Source of the DNA: Larix sibirica
Taxonomy: Eukaryota > Streptophyta > Pinopsida > Pinales > Pinaceae
Direction of reading: 5' to 3'
NCBI GenBank assembly: GCA_004151065.3
Contig: NWUY0304237457.1
Location: 2,634-40,604 of the forward strand
Length of the DNA stretch: 37,971 nt
The translations under genes were made by a program, and so were the position numbers. The notes beneath the pieces are model-generated. The model was not told where the DNA came from, did not search any database, and was given only the letters and a program-made list of their open reading frames with translations. How positions within the stretch are numbered: the stretch's first letter is position 1; each line of letters begins with the position of its first letter. Shown piece after piece: positions 20,759 through 30,063 of the stretch.

Positions 20759-21165
20759 AGAGTTTAAGGAAGGTCCCAAGGCATAGGTATGATCTTAGGT
20801 TCCCAGGGAAGAGTTTAAGGAAGGTCCCAAGGGCTTAGGTAAGAGGAGTCTGAGGGTCCAAAGACTATTCCCAAGGCAGTCTGTATGGAGGGTAAGTCAT
20901 AGGGTCTAGGGATGGAGGATTGCTAGGTGAGTTCAGAGGCTAAGTTTCAGGATGGTCCCAAGGAGAAGTTTCCCAAGAATGCATACCAAGGCAGTAAGTA
21001 AGAGGCTGTATGTCTTAGGGTAAGGATGTTCCCAAGGCTGAGTGCATAGGCTGTAGGGTCTAGGGATTAGGTTATCAAACTAGTTCCACCCAAGGCTGAG
21101 GTAAGAGGCTGTATGGCTGAGGTTAAGTCATAGGGTCTAGGGATGATTGCAAGGTTAAGCCGTTA
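20759..21165 (+). repeat. Purine-rich minisatellite region (about 51-bp and larger units)
   Basis: AGAGTTTAAGGAAGGTCCCA starts at 20759 and again at 20810. TAAGTCATAGGGTCTAGGGATG is present twice without change (20893-20914 and 21124-21145). Words such as CCCAAGGC and GTAAGAGGCTGTATG recur through the stretch. One strand is strongly purine-biased. The overlapping small frames at 20490-20779 have no domain. Confidence 0.78.
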
Positions 21166-21236
21166 CCTTCCCGTTCATTGTAAACACATTATGTCAGGGA
21201 TTATCGGGTTTCAGGTTAATTGGTGACCCTCCCCCC

Positions 21237-21345
21237 ACCGCACTCACACGACTTGGCTTCTTCCACTCTGGTTCGCCCAGCTTCTACCATCTTTCTTTCA
21301 ATCATTCCTCCATCTCTCTTTCGGCCACTTCCTTCACTTCCGCTT
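21237..21345 (+). repeat. Dispersed repeat, copy 2 (partner at 20449-20545)
   Basis: See the partner entry for the shared landmarks. This copy has the longer spacing between the TTCGCCCAGC and TTCGGCCAC boxes. Confidence 0.65.
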
Positions 21346-21379
21346 TGTCTGTTCTGTTCTTGCGCCACCTCAAACTATG

Positions 21380-22135
21380 TGGGCTGTCAGTGCCTTACTT
21401 TTATACCTTCACCCTAGGACGATAGAGTGCTGCCCAACCTCTTATGAAGCCAGGAAGCTTTGTAGGGGAGGCATGCTATGAACCCTTTACTGCCTACACC
21501 TTATAGTTACCACCTTCATAACTAGCTAGGCCTGTTAGCTTATATCACGAACTTCATGATTGCTTAGTTGCTACTACACTCTTGATATTAAGACTCTGCT
21601 ACTTGCCTGAACTGTTACCACTAACCTATTTACCCACCTGACTGAGTCATTAAACCTGTTAGACCTAGTTACACTTGACTTAATCGCAGCTACTGCACTA
21701 TACCCTTCTCTGATCGGGTCGGGATTAGACCGGTCCACTTATACCTTACGTGCATACCACCTGCTCTATCAGACCTTTCACTTGCACTCTCTTCACTCGA
21801 GAGTCCTTGGAGTTATGCTCAACCCTGTTAGAAGTTGGAATAGAAGTAGGGTATGGCACTATTTAGATACCTTACTTTTGTTTACCAACAACTTTTTACC
21901 CATCTAACCTGTCAGAACTAGACCTGCCCTAGGCTTTAGGAAATAACTTAGGAGTGAATGCTAGTAACCACCCTATACTATTAGCAGCAGGACGGACGGG
22001 ATCAGACTACCTTACACTTACCCCTAGGATATGGAGGGCTGTCCAACCCATATGACTTTATCTTAGAAGCAACCGGATTAGATTTTATACAACCTTAACC
22101 TTATCTTTACTCTTCCTCCTTTTCTTTTAATTAAG
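21380..22135 (+). repeat. R200 family, plus-strand block
   Basis: TTCACCCTAGGACGATAGAGTG with CTGCCCAACC (21408) and CCCCTAGGATATGGAGGGCTG with TCCAACCC (22019) are the R200 TAGGATATGG landmark 611 bp apart, about three units. CCTGTTAGCTTATATCACG (21536) matches CCTGTTAGCTTATACCAAG (9351). TTCTCTGATCGGGTCGGGAT (21705) is the decayed TTCTCTTATCAGGACCGGAT landmark. Confidence 0.65.
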
Positions 22136-22369
22136 GCTGGATGTTAACCCCTCCATTCATATGAAGCAACCTTGCATCTATTGTTCGTGGCCTTAGTGAA
22201 CCTACCTTTTGACCAACATGGGAGAGAGATTTCTTCTTTCCCAAGTTCAGAGAGGTTAGGGGAGGCTTTACATGCATGCGGGAGAGCAATATGGGGCGGC
22301 TTATCTAGAGGGAGGGAGTTAGAGCCAGCCTCCCGATTTTTGGCTCACTAGATGATAAGTAATTGGGGT

Positions 22370-22800
22370 AAGGTCTATAGGATAGGTGGGTGGGTAGCGG
22401 GTACTAACATGAAAGGTAAAGTCGGTATCTCTTCTGGTGTCTGGCTGGGCATCTTCTCTTCTACCTCTCAATGCTGACTGGGAATCCATCCATATATTCA
22501 TAATCTCCTGACAATGCTCTGGCTTGCTGTCTTAATTAATCAATGGGGTATCTGGCTAGCCGGGTTAATCCCGTCCCGACAAGAGAAGGCATATGGCACT
22601 ACTAAGATTAATGAAGCGATGGGTCTAGGTATAAGGCAGGTATAGTTATTGCAGGTGGGTGGGTTGGTAAAGCAAGGGTAGGTTGGTAGAGTAGGTAACC
22701 CAAAAGTGAAGTCAAGTAAGTAGCATGGATGTTTCTTACTATTCTAGAATGCTGTATGAAGGCCCGTGAAGTAAAGGCAAAAGTCGGTATCTAAAGGTTC
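22370..22800 (-). repeat. R200 family, inverted block
   Basis: Read on the minus strand, 22680-22565 gives ATCGCTTCATTAATCTTAG, then TTCTCTTGTCGGGACGGGAT and TAACCCGG, the R200 landmarks in order. AAAGGTAAAGTCGGTATC (22412) also recurs as AAAGGCAAAAGTCGGTATC (22771). The whole block has the purine-rich strand on top, opposite to 21380-22135. Confidence 0.6.
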
Positions 22801-23424
22801 ATACGACTGGTCCTAAGTGGCCATCACCCCGATCTAATCTAATAAGTTATGGACTTCGTTTCTCAATTAAATCCGGCAGTTCCCATGATCTCTGCTAAAG
22901 GTTCCGGCTGTAATGACTCAATCCGGAAGTTCCGACGATCCCACACCACCCACGGAGGGACGCAGTCGAACGCAGTTGAACGAAGCCGGTTTAGATCAGG
23001 CCTTTATATACGTAATTTATAGATCCCATTTGGATTATGCCGCCCTTCTAACGAAGCCCTTTTATGACTATTAGTTTTGCCTACAACCTTTGGATGGATG
23101 GACAACATTGAATTGAAGTTACAACAATGTTTAGATCACCCAGAACCGCGTATCCTGAAAGTTTGAACCCAGCCCAGCCTTATTCGGGGAGGAAAGACAT
23201 AACCGTACCCTGAGTTTTATACTAACTCTCCCATGTTTGGAGAGGAGAGCCCTTTGGGTGGGGGGACAAGCTATAATATGGATAAATTAATTGATTCACT
23301 ATAGCCATAACTTATTCTGATGAGCCGGGTGAGCAAGCACTTATACTATTCATATTTCCTCTGTATACTTTATTTGCGACAGCAACCAACTCATCGGGTA
23401 CCGATCGTACCACCCTTATTATCT
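22801..23424. other. Gene-free stretch
   Basis: AATCCGGCAGTTCC (22869) and AATCCGGAAGTTCC (22920) form a short repeat. No gene recognised. Confidence 0.4.
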
Positions 23425-23756
23425 TAACTTATCCAACTGGGAATGCTGTTCCTTCAACTGTTCTTGAAACTGGTGCTCCTAGGTATGCCACTGGGAATGA
23501 TGCCGGGAATGAGCTTGTTCCATTGATGATAGGAATGTTCTTGGAACGACTCCGGGAACTGAGGCTGGTTCAATTGGTGCTGATGGGAACGATCCTAATT
23601 ACGCTGGTGGGGCTGCTGGAAAGAATGAATGATCTGGTTCAATTGCTGCTGATGCTGGGAATGCTGGTTATGAGGCTGGAACTGTTCTGGAAACTGCTGG
23701 GGATGATCCTGATTATGCTGTTCCTTCAACTGGTGCTGCTTGTAAGAGAAAGGTAA
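23425..23756 (+). repeat. Gly/Asn/Ala/Thr-coding trinucleotide-phased repeat, plus-strand block
   Basis: The strand is built from GGAATGCT, GGTTCAACT, GGAACT, GATCCT and similar three-base words. In phase this reads NDPNYAGGAAGKNE and DAGNAGYEAGTVLETAGDD. In another phase the same words give the Leu/Met-rich open frame at 23523-23756, which is why that frame exists. It is the reverse complement type of the 30064-33030 block. Confidence 0.75.
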
Positions 23757-23985
23757 TGGGTTGGGCTGCTCTATTTTGATATGTTTTTTCAGGTGTAGGT
23801 AGGACCCATGTAATAAGCCTAGGTCTGGTGTAACTAAGCCTGCCTCTGCCTCCCCATGCTACCATAGCTACTATGTCCATTAGGTCCTCCCACGCTTCCA
23901 TCGCTACCATTACCTTCCATTCCCTTCTATGAAGCCCATCTCCTTCCATCACCCTCCACGCTACCATTCCCTCCCAAACTATGTT
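23757..23985. other. Pyrimidine-rich short stretch
   Basis: GCTACCAT and TTCCATC words recur between 23855 and 23970. The long minus frame 23713-24108 follows from this and the next repeat. Confidence 0.45.
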
Positions 23986-24110
23986 GATTCTCCGTCTCAT
24001 CTTGTCGATTCTCCGTCTCAACTCAAAGTGGCTCGACCAGGGGGAGAGGAGTCTCATATTGTGCGATTCTCCGTCAACTATGTCGATTCTCCGTCTCAAC
24101 TCCGTCAAGA
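23986..24110 (+). repeat. 20-21 bp repeat, two plus two copies
   Basis: GATTCTCCGTCTCA starts at 23986 and 24007 (21 bp apart), and GATTCTCCGTC again at 24065 and 24085 (20 bp apart), preceded by TATGTC or TTGTC. The two pairs are separated by a unique 45-bp segment. Confidence 0.85.
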
Positions 24111-24130
24111 GTGATTAGGATCCTATAGAG

Positions 24131-24298
24131 ATTGGACTATTATTTAGTAAATGGAGTGTTTATGTACAGAAATTGGACGTTTCTTATTAAAGTGGATACT
24201 AATTTATAGTTATATTAGACGTTTATTAATAAAATGGATAATAATGTATCTATTAATTGGTCATTTATTAGTGAAATGGATAATTATATATATCTTAA
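24131..24298 (+). repeat. 42-bp tandem repeat, four degenerate copies
   Basis: Units start ATTGGAC/ATTAGAC/ATTGGTC at 24131, 24172, 24214 and 24256, steps of 41, 42 and 42 bp. Each contains TTATTAxTAAAATGGATA or a close variant at the same offset. AT-rich throughout; no coding frame. Confidence 0.85.
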
Positions 24299-25035
24299 AA
24301 TGAGGTGCGCAGCAATAAGGAAGACCCCAGAAGAAATCCACTAAATGAATGGCCTGGTGGCACAAAGGGAAGGAAGGTTATCCAAGCGTGGCATATTAAA
24401 AAAAAGTTTAGTGAAAAAGGCAGTGCAACATAACGGTCAAAGGACAGCAGCCCAAGGAAGAAGGAAAGACTCACAGAAAGAACCAAGCCTAGTTCAAAGA
24501 GCTAAAACCTAAAGCTCAGGAGCTTTGTGAGAATAGGTCTGAAGGAGGGGGGGATATGTCTTGCTTGCCGTTTTCTTATTAGAAATGATGCAACTAGAGA
24601 TCTAAGCTTAGAACCATAAGCCTTCCTTTTGCCATCGGGCACAGAATAAAGGAGCCTGCTGCCATACACAAAAGAGGACAAGGCCCCCATCAATACGCGG
24701 AACATCGGCCCAACACGGGGTAAGGTACGGGGAAGGTACAACGAGCGGAAGGAGTACACAGTGAGGTGAATCAAAGGTCGAAGACACGGGTGGGTTGCCA
24801 CCAACATACTTAGTTGAGTGAAGCTTGTTCAGAGAACATTTGAATGATGGCCAACATCTACGAGAGGGGTGGAAAAATATGTGCTGCGAAGAGGTGCTAC
24901 ACAGAGGGGCCGCAGTGAATGAAAAGGTCTACGAACATGTGCTACCCAGCCAAAGGTGAGCGATACCATCCATTTACAATTTACTACAGCGGTGCTACAT
25001 AATACATTTTACCCTGAGCTTATATGTGTCTGATT
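24299..25035. other. Gene-free stretch
   Basis: Minus frames at 24295-24486 and 24502-24807 have no recognised domain. GTGCTAC words recur near 24890-25000 (ATGTGCTGCGAAG, ATGTGCTACCC, GGTGCTACATAA). No gene called. Confidence 0.4.
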
Positions 25036-25120
25036 GATGCTTACTTGCTAGAATCAATTCGAGTTGTTGCTTTTGTGTATTGATCACTAGATTGGTCACA
25101 CACACCTACCTGTCCACCAA
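25036..25120 (+). repeat. Dispersed repeat, copy 1 (partner at 28269-28347)
   Basis: GATGCTTACTTGCT, then GAGTTGTTGCTTTTGT, TTGATCACTAGATTGGTCAC and CACACC follow in the same order and spacing as GATGCTTACTTGCT, CTAGTTGCTTTTGT, TTGATTGGTGGTCAC and CTCACA at 28269. Confidence 0.75.
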
Positions 25121-25800
25121 AGACTAAATGAGACATGAACCAGAGGCCTCTCACCTCTCACCTTAACCCTTAGCCAGGAGCCTTTAACCAGAAGAAGCCT
25201 TCAGCCAAGCCCACCAAGCCAAGTATCATACAACATTGAACATACCACACATAACGATTTAATACACGTAGTTATATACAGCGAGTCACACAATTTCAGA
25301 TCAGACGCAAAGGAAAGGAAGGGTATTCAGGGAGATATATCTTGAGCCATTCCTAGAGCCATCCAGGTCAGGGAAAGAATGGGAGGGCAGGTACCGGTGC
25401 TGATCCAAGTTATCGAGATATTTATTCACGGCCAGGTTGGGCGCAGACACCCAGCTTGGTTGGCACAGAATAAGAAAAACTTATCATTTGACAGTTTTAT
25501 TTATATAAACCTAGGTTTTGGGGGGTCCGAGAATGGTTCCACAGGGTGACATAACTGGCTTTTTGGAGTAGCAAAATTGATGAATGGGAGATTTCAATTA
25601 ATAAGAGGTCATTGTCACTCTCACGTCTGGCAGGTGGCCATACATATGATACGTGGTGGACTTGGTAGGCAGACTGGGTGTGTTACTTACGAGGTGGCCA
25701 AGAAGCAATAGGCTAAATAAGGCAGCAATAGAGATAAGACAATACCTTTTCTTTACCCGATGGGGGTCATCCCACCCTACACAACCTAGTTAGGAATAAT
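25121..25800. other. Gene-free stretch
   Basis: Near 25140-25220 words of the type AGCCTTTAACCAGAAG and AAGCCTTCAGCCAAG resemble the repeat at 8900-9125. No gene or RNA recognised. Confidence 0.4.
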
Positions 25801-25900
25801 GCCCCAACCTCTTGCTTCAGCCAAGAATCCTAGTAGGTACAGCAAGCACTTGAAACCTTTACTATTTGCCTCTTTACCTTACCAACTAGTTTATTAATAA
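25801..25900 (+). repeat. R200 family, short plus-strand remnant
   Basis: CTTGCTTCAGCCAAGAAT...GGTACAGCAAGC here matches TTTTGCTTCAGCCAAGAAAG...GGGTACAGCATC at 10488 in the plus-strand array. Confidence 0.5.
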
Positions 25901-26299
25901 ATAAATACATTTAAGTGCAGATGTACCTCGGCCCTTCAAAAGTAGCAATTTCATTAGCAAATAATGATGAATTAGGCTGTTTTCTAGACCCATTATCTTA
26001 TCCAAGTCGCCCAGCTCGAGTGTCCAAGTTGAGTAACCACGCCGAGTAGCCCAACTGAACAGCCCAACCAGAAGCCCCACCCACTTTTTTTCTTTCCCGG
26101 CAGTGCATTCCAGCCCACCCAGTAGAATAGTCGAGTCAATCAATTAGCTCATCCCGAGTATCCCAGTTGAGTAGCGCCGCGCATAAATTGAAATAATCCC
26201 GCGAATTATATAGAAAGTTTCTAACCAATATCTGTCAATAAAGAATCTATTTGAGTAGCCCTGATGACTAAACCCTGTGACCCGCTAAAAACGATATTT
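25901..26299. other. Gene-free stretch with GAGTAGCCCAACTGA words
   Basis: CCGAGTAGCCCAACTGA (26042), CCGAGTATCCCAGTTGAG (26154) and TTGAGTAGCCC (26250) suggest another decayed repeat. The minus frame 25886-26143 has no domain. Confidence 0.4.
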
Positions 26300-27140
26300 A
26301 TTTGAATGAAGCTCAAAGAATGAGAATATTGAAAAAGTATCTGGGGGTGAAACCCGGCCCGATAAGAGAAGTATAGTGCAGTAGCTCCTAAGCATTAATT
26401 CAGAAAGTGTTTTTAATCGAACGCTGGTGCTGTATCCGAACGCCCACCGATCTCTCTCCCTCCATGTGAAGCCCTTCCATATAGTCCAATCCAATGCTGT
26501 AAGTCATCTAAGTTCAGCAGGCAGTAAAATGAAGAAGTTCTTCCTAGGCAGTGGGTTCTAATGAATGAATCGTATCCACCTCGGCGAGAACAATAGGTCA
26601 TAGTGGTACTCAGCATCTTAATTCAGCAAGTGTGATTCCAGTGAACACTGTCTAGAAGGGGGAACTATTGGAAGTCAGTGAATGCTGCTCTGCTGTTTGG
26701 AGCATGTCCAAAGGTAAGTGATAAGGTTAAGCAGGCGGGTAGTTGGTAAGAATAAAGGTAATAAAGAGAAGATAGGCAAGTAAAGGGGCGAGGTACGAGC
26801 TGCTTCCCCTAACGGGAGAGGGATTTATAATAAAGGTTCTAACTAAGTGCTGTACCGCCATTAATTAATCAAGTGGTACTAACAGGTATAGATCTTCTTC
26901 AGGTGGATAAGGTGGGCAGGCATTAACTAAAAGGCAGATAGGTTGCTTCCTAGAATGCAGTTATAATTGAATCATCGTATCGTCAAGGCTCGGTCGGCAG
27001 GTACCCAGCATCCATCTTTAAGCAAGTGTGATTCTTACTGTGAATGTTATCTGTAAGCTCCAAAAGCTCTATGTGAAGTCCTTCCTTCCATCCTTCCTTC
27101 CATCTCGTCAGGCAGGCGGCACAGTAGAAGAAGCTTAGGT
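26300..27140 (-). repeat. R200 family, inverted array of about four units
   Basis: The reverse complement of the R200 landmark (AGCATCTTAATTCAGCAAGTG) occurs near 26391, 26611, 26852 and 27008, steps of about 220, 241 and 156 bp, mean close to 205. On the minus strand, GAGTACCACTATGACCTATTG followed by TAGAACCCACTGCCTAGGAAG (26607-26540) matches the GGGTACCACTATGA and TTAGAACCCACTAC boxes at 9829-9890. A perfect 12-bp tandem CCTTCCTTCCAT pair lies at 27080-27103. The frames at 26285-26616 follow these repeats. Confidence 0.65.
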
Positions 27141-27640
27141 GGCGGGTTAGTTAAAAACCTATTATCTTAAAAGGCCATTTTAGCACACTGATAACTTTCT
27201 TTTTAACCTCATATTACACAAAAAAACCCAACTAAACATTTCAAATAATGTTTGACTTTAAGACAAATGGCGTTTGAACGCGTTTCCAAATAGTGCCCTG
27301 CTACGAAACTTGCTGGCTTCGATTACTCAAGTGATCCGATAATTTAGAACCTTGCTAGGATTGCTGCAATTGCTGGTCGAATCAACTCCGGCTGGCATAA
27401 GAAATGACACAGGCTAAAGAAACCATTGGCTGGCCGAAGAATACGGGCTTGGTTCGCTTCAACTTAGATATGCCTGCCCCCTACCTCGACCCTAGACCAT
27501 CGACCTCACTTACCGCTATAAAATACACGGTCCCACCTGGCCGGGGCTGAACGCTACAGAGCAGGAGCTCTCCATTCAATTTATAATGCATTACTTATTA
27601 TGCACCCGTTTAGGATGGATCATGGATCATCGACAGACAC
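27141..27640. other. Gene-free stretch
   Basis: No gene or repeat recognised. The part to about 27290 is AT-rich, then composition becomes more balanced. Confidence 0.4.
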
Positions 27641-28470
27641 ATAGTTCCATTCATGCTAGGAAAGGAAGAATGCCAGTCAGGGAGGTGAGTGATGTGCTTG
27701 CCGGAAAGTGATTTATTTATAGCCCACATCTTTCGAGATAGGTGGTCCCACGGACGGTACACGGAATGGTACGGCAAGGGGAGTTAGTGAGGCACAGACA
27801 TAGGGTGGTCTACAATAGCTGGTAGTCAATGCAAAGAGTCGATCCAAGAGTTGATCACTCGATGGATGCCGGGTTTCAGTGCCAGTCATTGTAAGCCGGT
27901 TAGCAAAGAGTCGATCAGAGCCAAGAGGTCAGAACCCATGGTCGACGAGGGCCAGGAGGCAAGTGGTCCTTGTAGATAGCCCATTGATTATAGCCAATTA
28001 TGACCTACGACCCTGTTTCATCGCAGATCGACCCTCATATTGACTTTGCCTGGATGTTTGCTTTACCCATAGCAGACGTACCTCTCTTATCCTCGAACCT
28101 ATACCCTACGAACTCCACCCTACACAGTACGGGACCGAGTGAGTGAGTCACAGCCTTAGGGTCATTGCCAATAGCCCATCAGAGCCAGAAGATCATTGTC
28201 GAGCCAACTGGTCAGTGCCAGCCCGGGAGTCAATCATTGACTGAAGGTGGTCCATTTACTGATTTATAGATGCTTACTTGCTCAAACAAATCTCCTCTAG
28301 TTGCTTTTGTTTCTTGATTGGTGGTCACGCTCACATAGATCCCCTCCTTCGTTGCCAGTCATCGATCCACCTGACAAAAGAGATGGTCGGTCCCCTTATT
28401 GCCTGATACTATTGCCTTACCCATTCAGTTCAGAACCGACTGATGAGGAGGTCCATTCAACCATGACTTA
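27641..28470 (+). repeat. Degenerate repeat region with GTCGATC and GCCAGTCATTG words
   Basis: AAAGAGTCGATC occurs at 27836 and 27906, GTGCCAGTCATTG at 27882 with relatives at 28141-28220 and 28351, and GAGCCAAGAGGTCAG (27918), GAGCCAGAAGATCA (28183) and GAGCCAACTGGTCAG (28203) repeat a third motif. Spacing is irregular. Confidence 0.5.
28269..28347 (+). repeat. Dispersed repeat, copy 2 (partner at 25036-25120)
   Basis: See the partner entry; order and spacing of the four shared boxes are conserved at a distance of about 3.2 kb. Confidence 0.72.
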
Positions 28471-29080
28471 CCAATAATATGGAACAATCGTTCTTACCTG
28501 AGCCTTACCGATCGATACGGAACACGATGGCGTTCCTACAGCTACTTACAGCGAGGGGGACTACTACAGGGGACTAATCCATGGGGCAGGGTTGGCAGGG
28601 TTCGCAGGGGCTACTCAATTAGGATACTCCTAGCTACACGATGGATGACGTTATATGATGAGTGAGGTTACACAATGAGCTATATCCCCCTACACACACA
28701 GCATAGATATATAGAGATATATAATACGTATACATACAGATAGTTACACAATAGCGTCGAATTTACAGTGGCTAAAGAAAGAACAGGCGCAACGAAGAGA
28801 GAAGGATCACATCAATGGCCAACAGGAGGATAAAGACCCCAAGTTACCACCAAACAAGATTGATTGGTAAACGGAATACCCATAGAGCAGGCAATAAGTT
28901 CGCTTTGAACAGATCTGATAAAACCTCCCCTACCATTTTGGGGGAGCGGCTCGTATCCTCTCCCTATCGGTCGAGCGGGCTTCGCCTCCTCGCTCCTTCT
29001 TATTCAAGCGTTTAGCCTAGTAAAATCTCTTATTTTATAAGGGGGCCGAGGCATTATGAAATCATCAGGGCACGACAATG
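28471..29080. other. Gene-free stretch with an uninformative 66-codon frame
   Basis: The frame at 28815-29015 begins MANRRIKTPSYHQ, is basic and Ser/Arg-rich, and ends in a GC-rich tract (28935-29005). It follows a purine-rich stretch, but plants do not use Shine-Dalgarno-type spacing in mitochondria and I recognise no ribosomal or other protein. ACACAATGAGC and ACACAATAGCG words recur near 28670-28755. Confidence 0.35.
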
Positions 29081-29114
29081 GATTTTATTCTTACTGAACT
29101 ATACCCTTTCATGA

Positions 29115-29149
<35 letters not shown>

Positions 29150-29325
29150 GCCGGGATGCCTTCATTCCCAGTTTGGCATAGTCGGGTGACACAGGGCGGG
29201 GCATTGACAGTCTGCCAATAGAAGATCATATCCAGTCTCAGTGCATGAAGCTGAAGATTTTATCTCTTTACTCAACTATGCCCTTTCACAACGTTTATCT
29301 ATAATAGCCGGAATGAAATCAGTTG
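29081..29325 (+). repeat. 175-bp-offset duplication containing (TA)14
   Basis: GATTTTATTC-TTACTGAACT-ATACCCTTTCATGAAGTTTA (29081) recurs as GATTTTATCTCTTTACTCAACT with ATGCCCTTTCACAACGTTTA (29256). In the first copy the TA tract after GTT has expanded to 28 bp (29119-29146), and in the second it is TATCTATAATAG. Both are followed by GCCGGGATG/GCCGGAATG. Confidence 0.8.
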
Positions 29326-30063
29326 CTTTGAGCTTGAGAGCCTTGCATGCTGCTATAACGTTTGGCGATAGGATAGAGCCAGGGAGAGGGATTATGTGCT
29401 GTTAACCTGGTGGCTATGTGCATGCAGTTAATGGATGGCTTCTTTGCAGCCAGTTAACAGTTTCTGTGACATCGCTTCTGTGAATGACGGATGGCTTATG
29501 TGACACGGCTTCTATGTTTGCTGTAATGGCACGTGAGTTACCCCTCTCCCCACTGACTTAATGGGTTGAGTGCTAAGTATGGCATTACATTGGCAGGCAC
29601 TCCTGAATCTACCTTCATCCTGTTGTGATAATGCTTTTAGTAGTCACTTGGGGAAGCAGTTCCACGATCTCTGTTTAAGGGAAACCATCCACTCCACCTT
29701 ATCTCTTGGCTAATCACCTACCATCCATCCAGCGGCCTTCATGTTATCCAGCAGAAAGCATGAAGAGCAAGGGCTAATCTGTCGTACCAATATGATGATC
29801 CAATATCACGTACCCCTTGAGGTCTAATCTATTGTCCCATGTTTGCTAACCTCGACCCTCAATATATACCCTCGATCTATAGCTCTATTGCGACAGAATC
29901 ATGGAAATGTTATCGAATTGTTGGATGATGTTTTACTACTTATTTATGTATGCACCTAGCGAGGATGGGTGACAGACACATTGTGTAGCTAGTGCCAGTC
30001 AAGGAAGGATCAATAATTAATAAGTCATTCAATAAATCGCTATCAAACATCCCAAGCAATTGT
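29326..30063. other. Gene-free stretch
   Basis: Short words TGTGACATCGCTTCTGTGA (29464) and TGTGACACGGCTTCTATG (29499) repeat at 35 bp. No gene recognised. Confidence 0.45.

Noticed and set aside
20490-20779. Three overlapping open frames of 66-90 codons on opposite strands
   Set aside because: They lie in purine-biased repetitive sequence with few stop words, have no domains and contradict each other.
28815-29015. A 66-codon basic frame (MANRRIKTPSYHQ...) that could be a small ribosomal protein
   Set aside because: No resemblance to any plant mitochondrial or plastid ribosomal protein I know, and the end is a GC-rich low-complexity tract.
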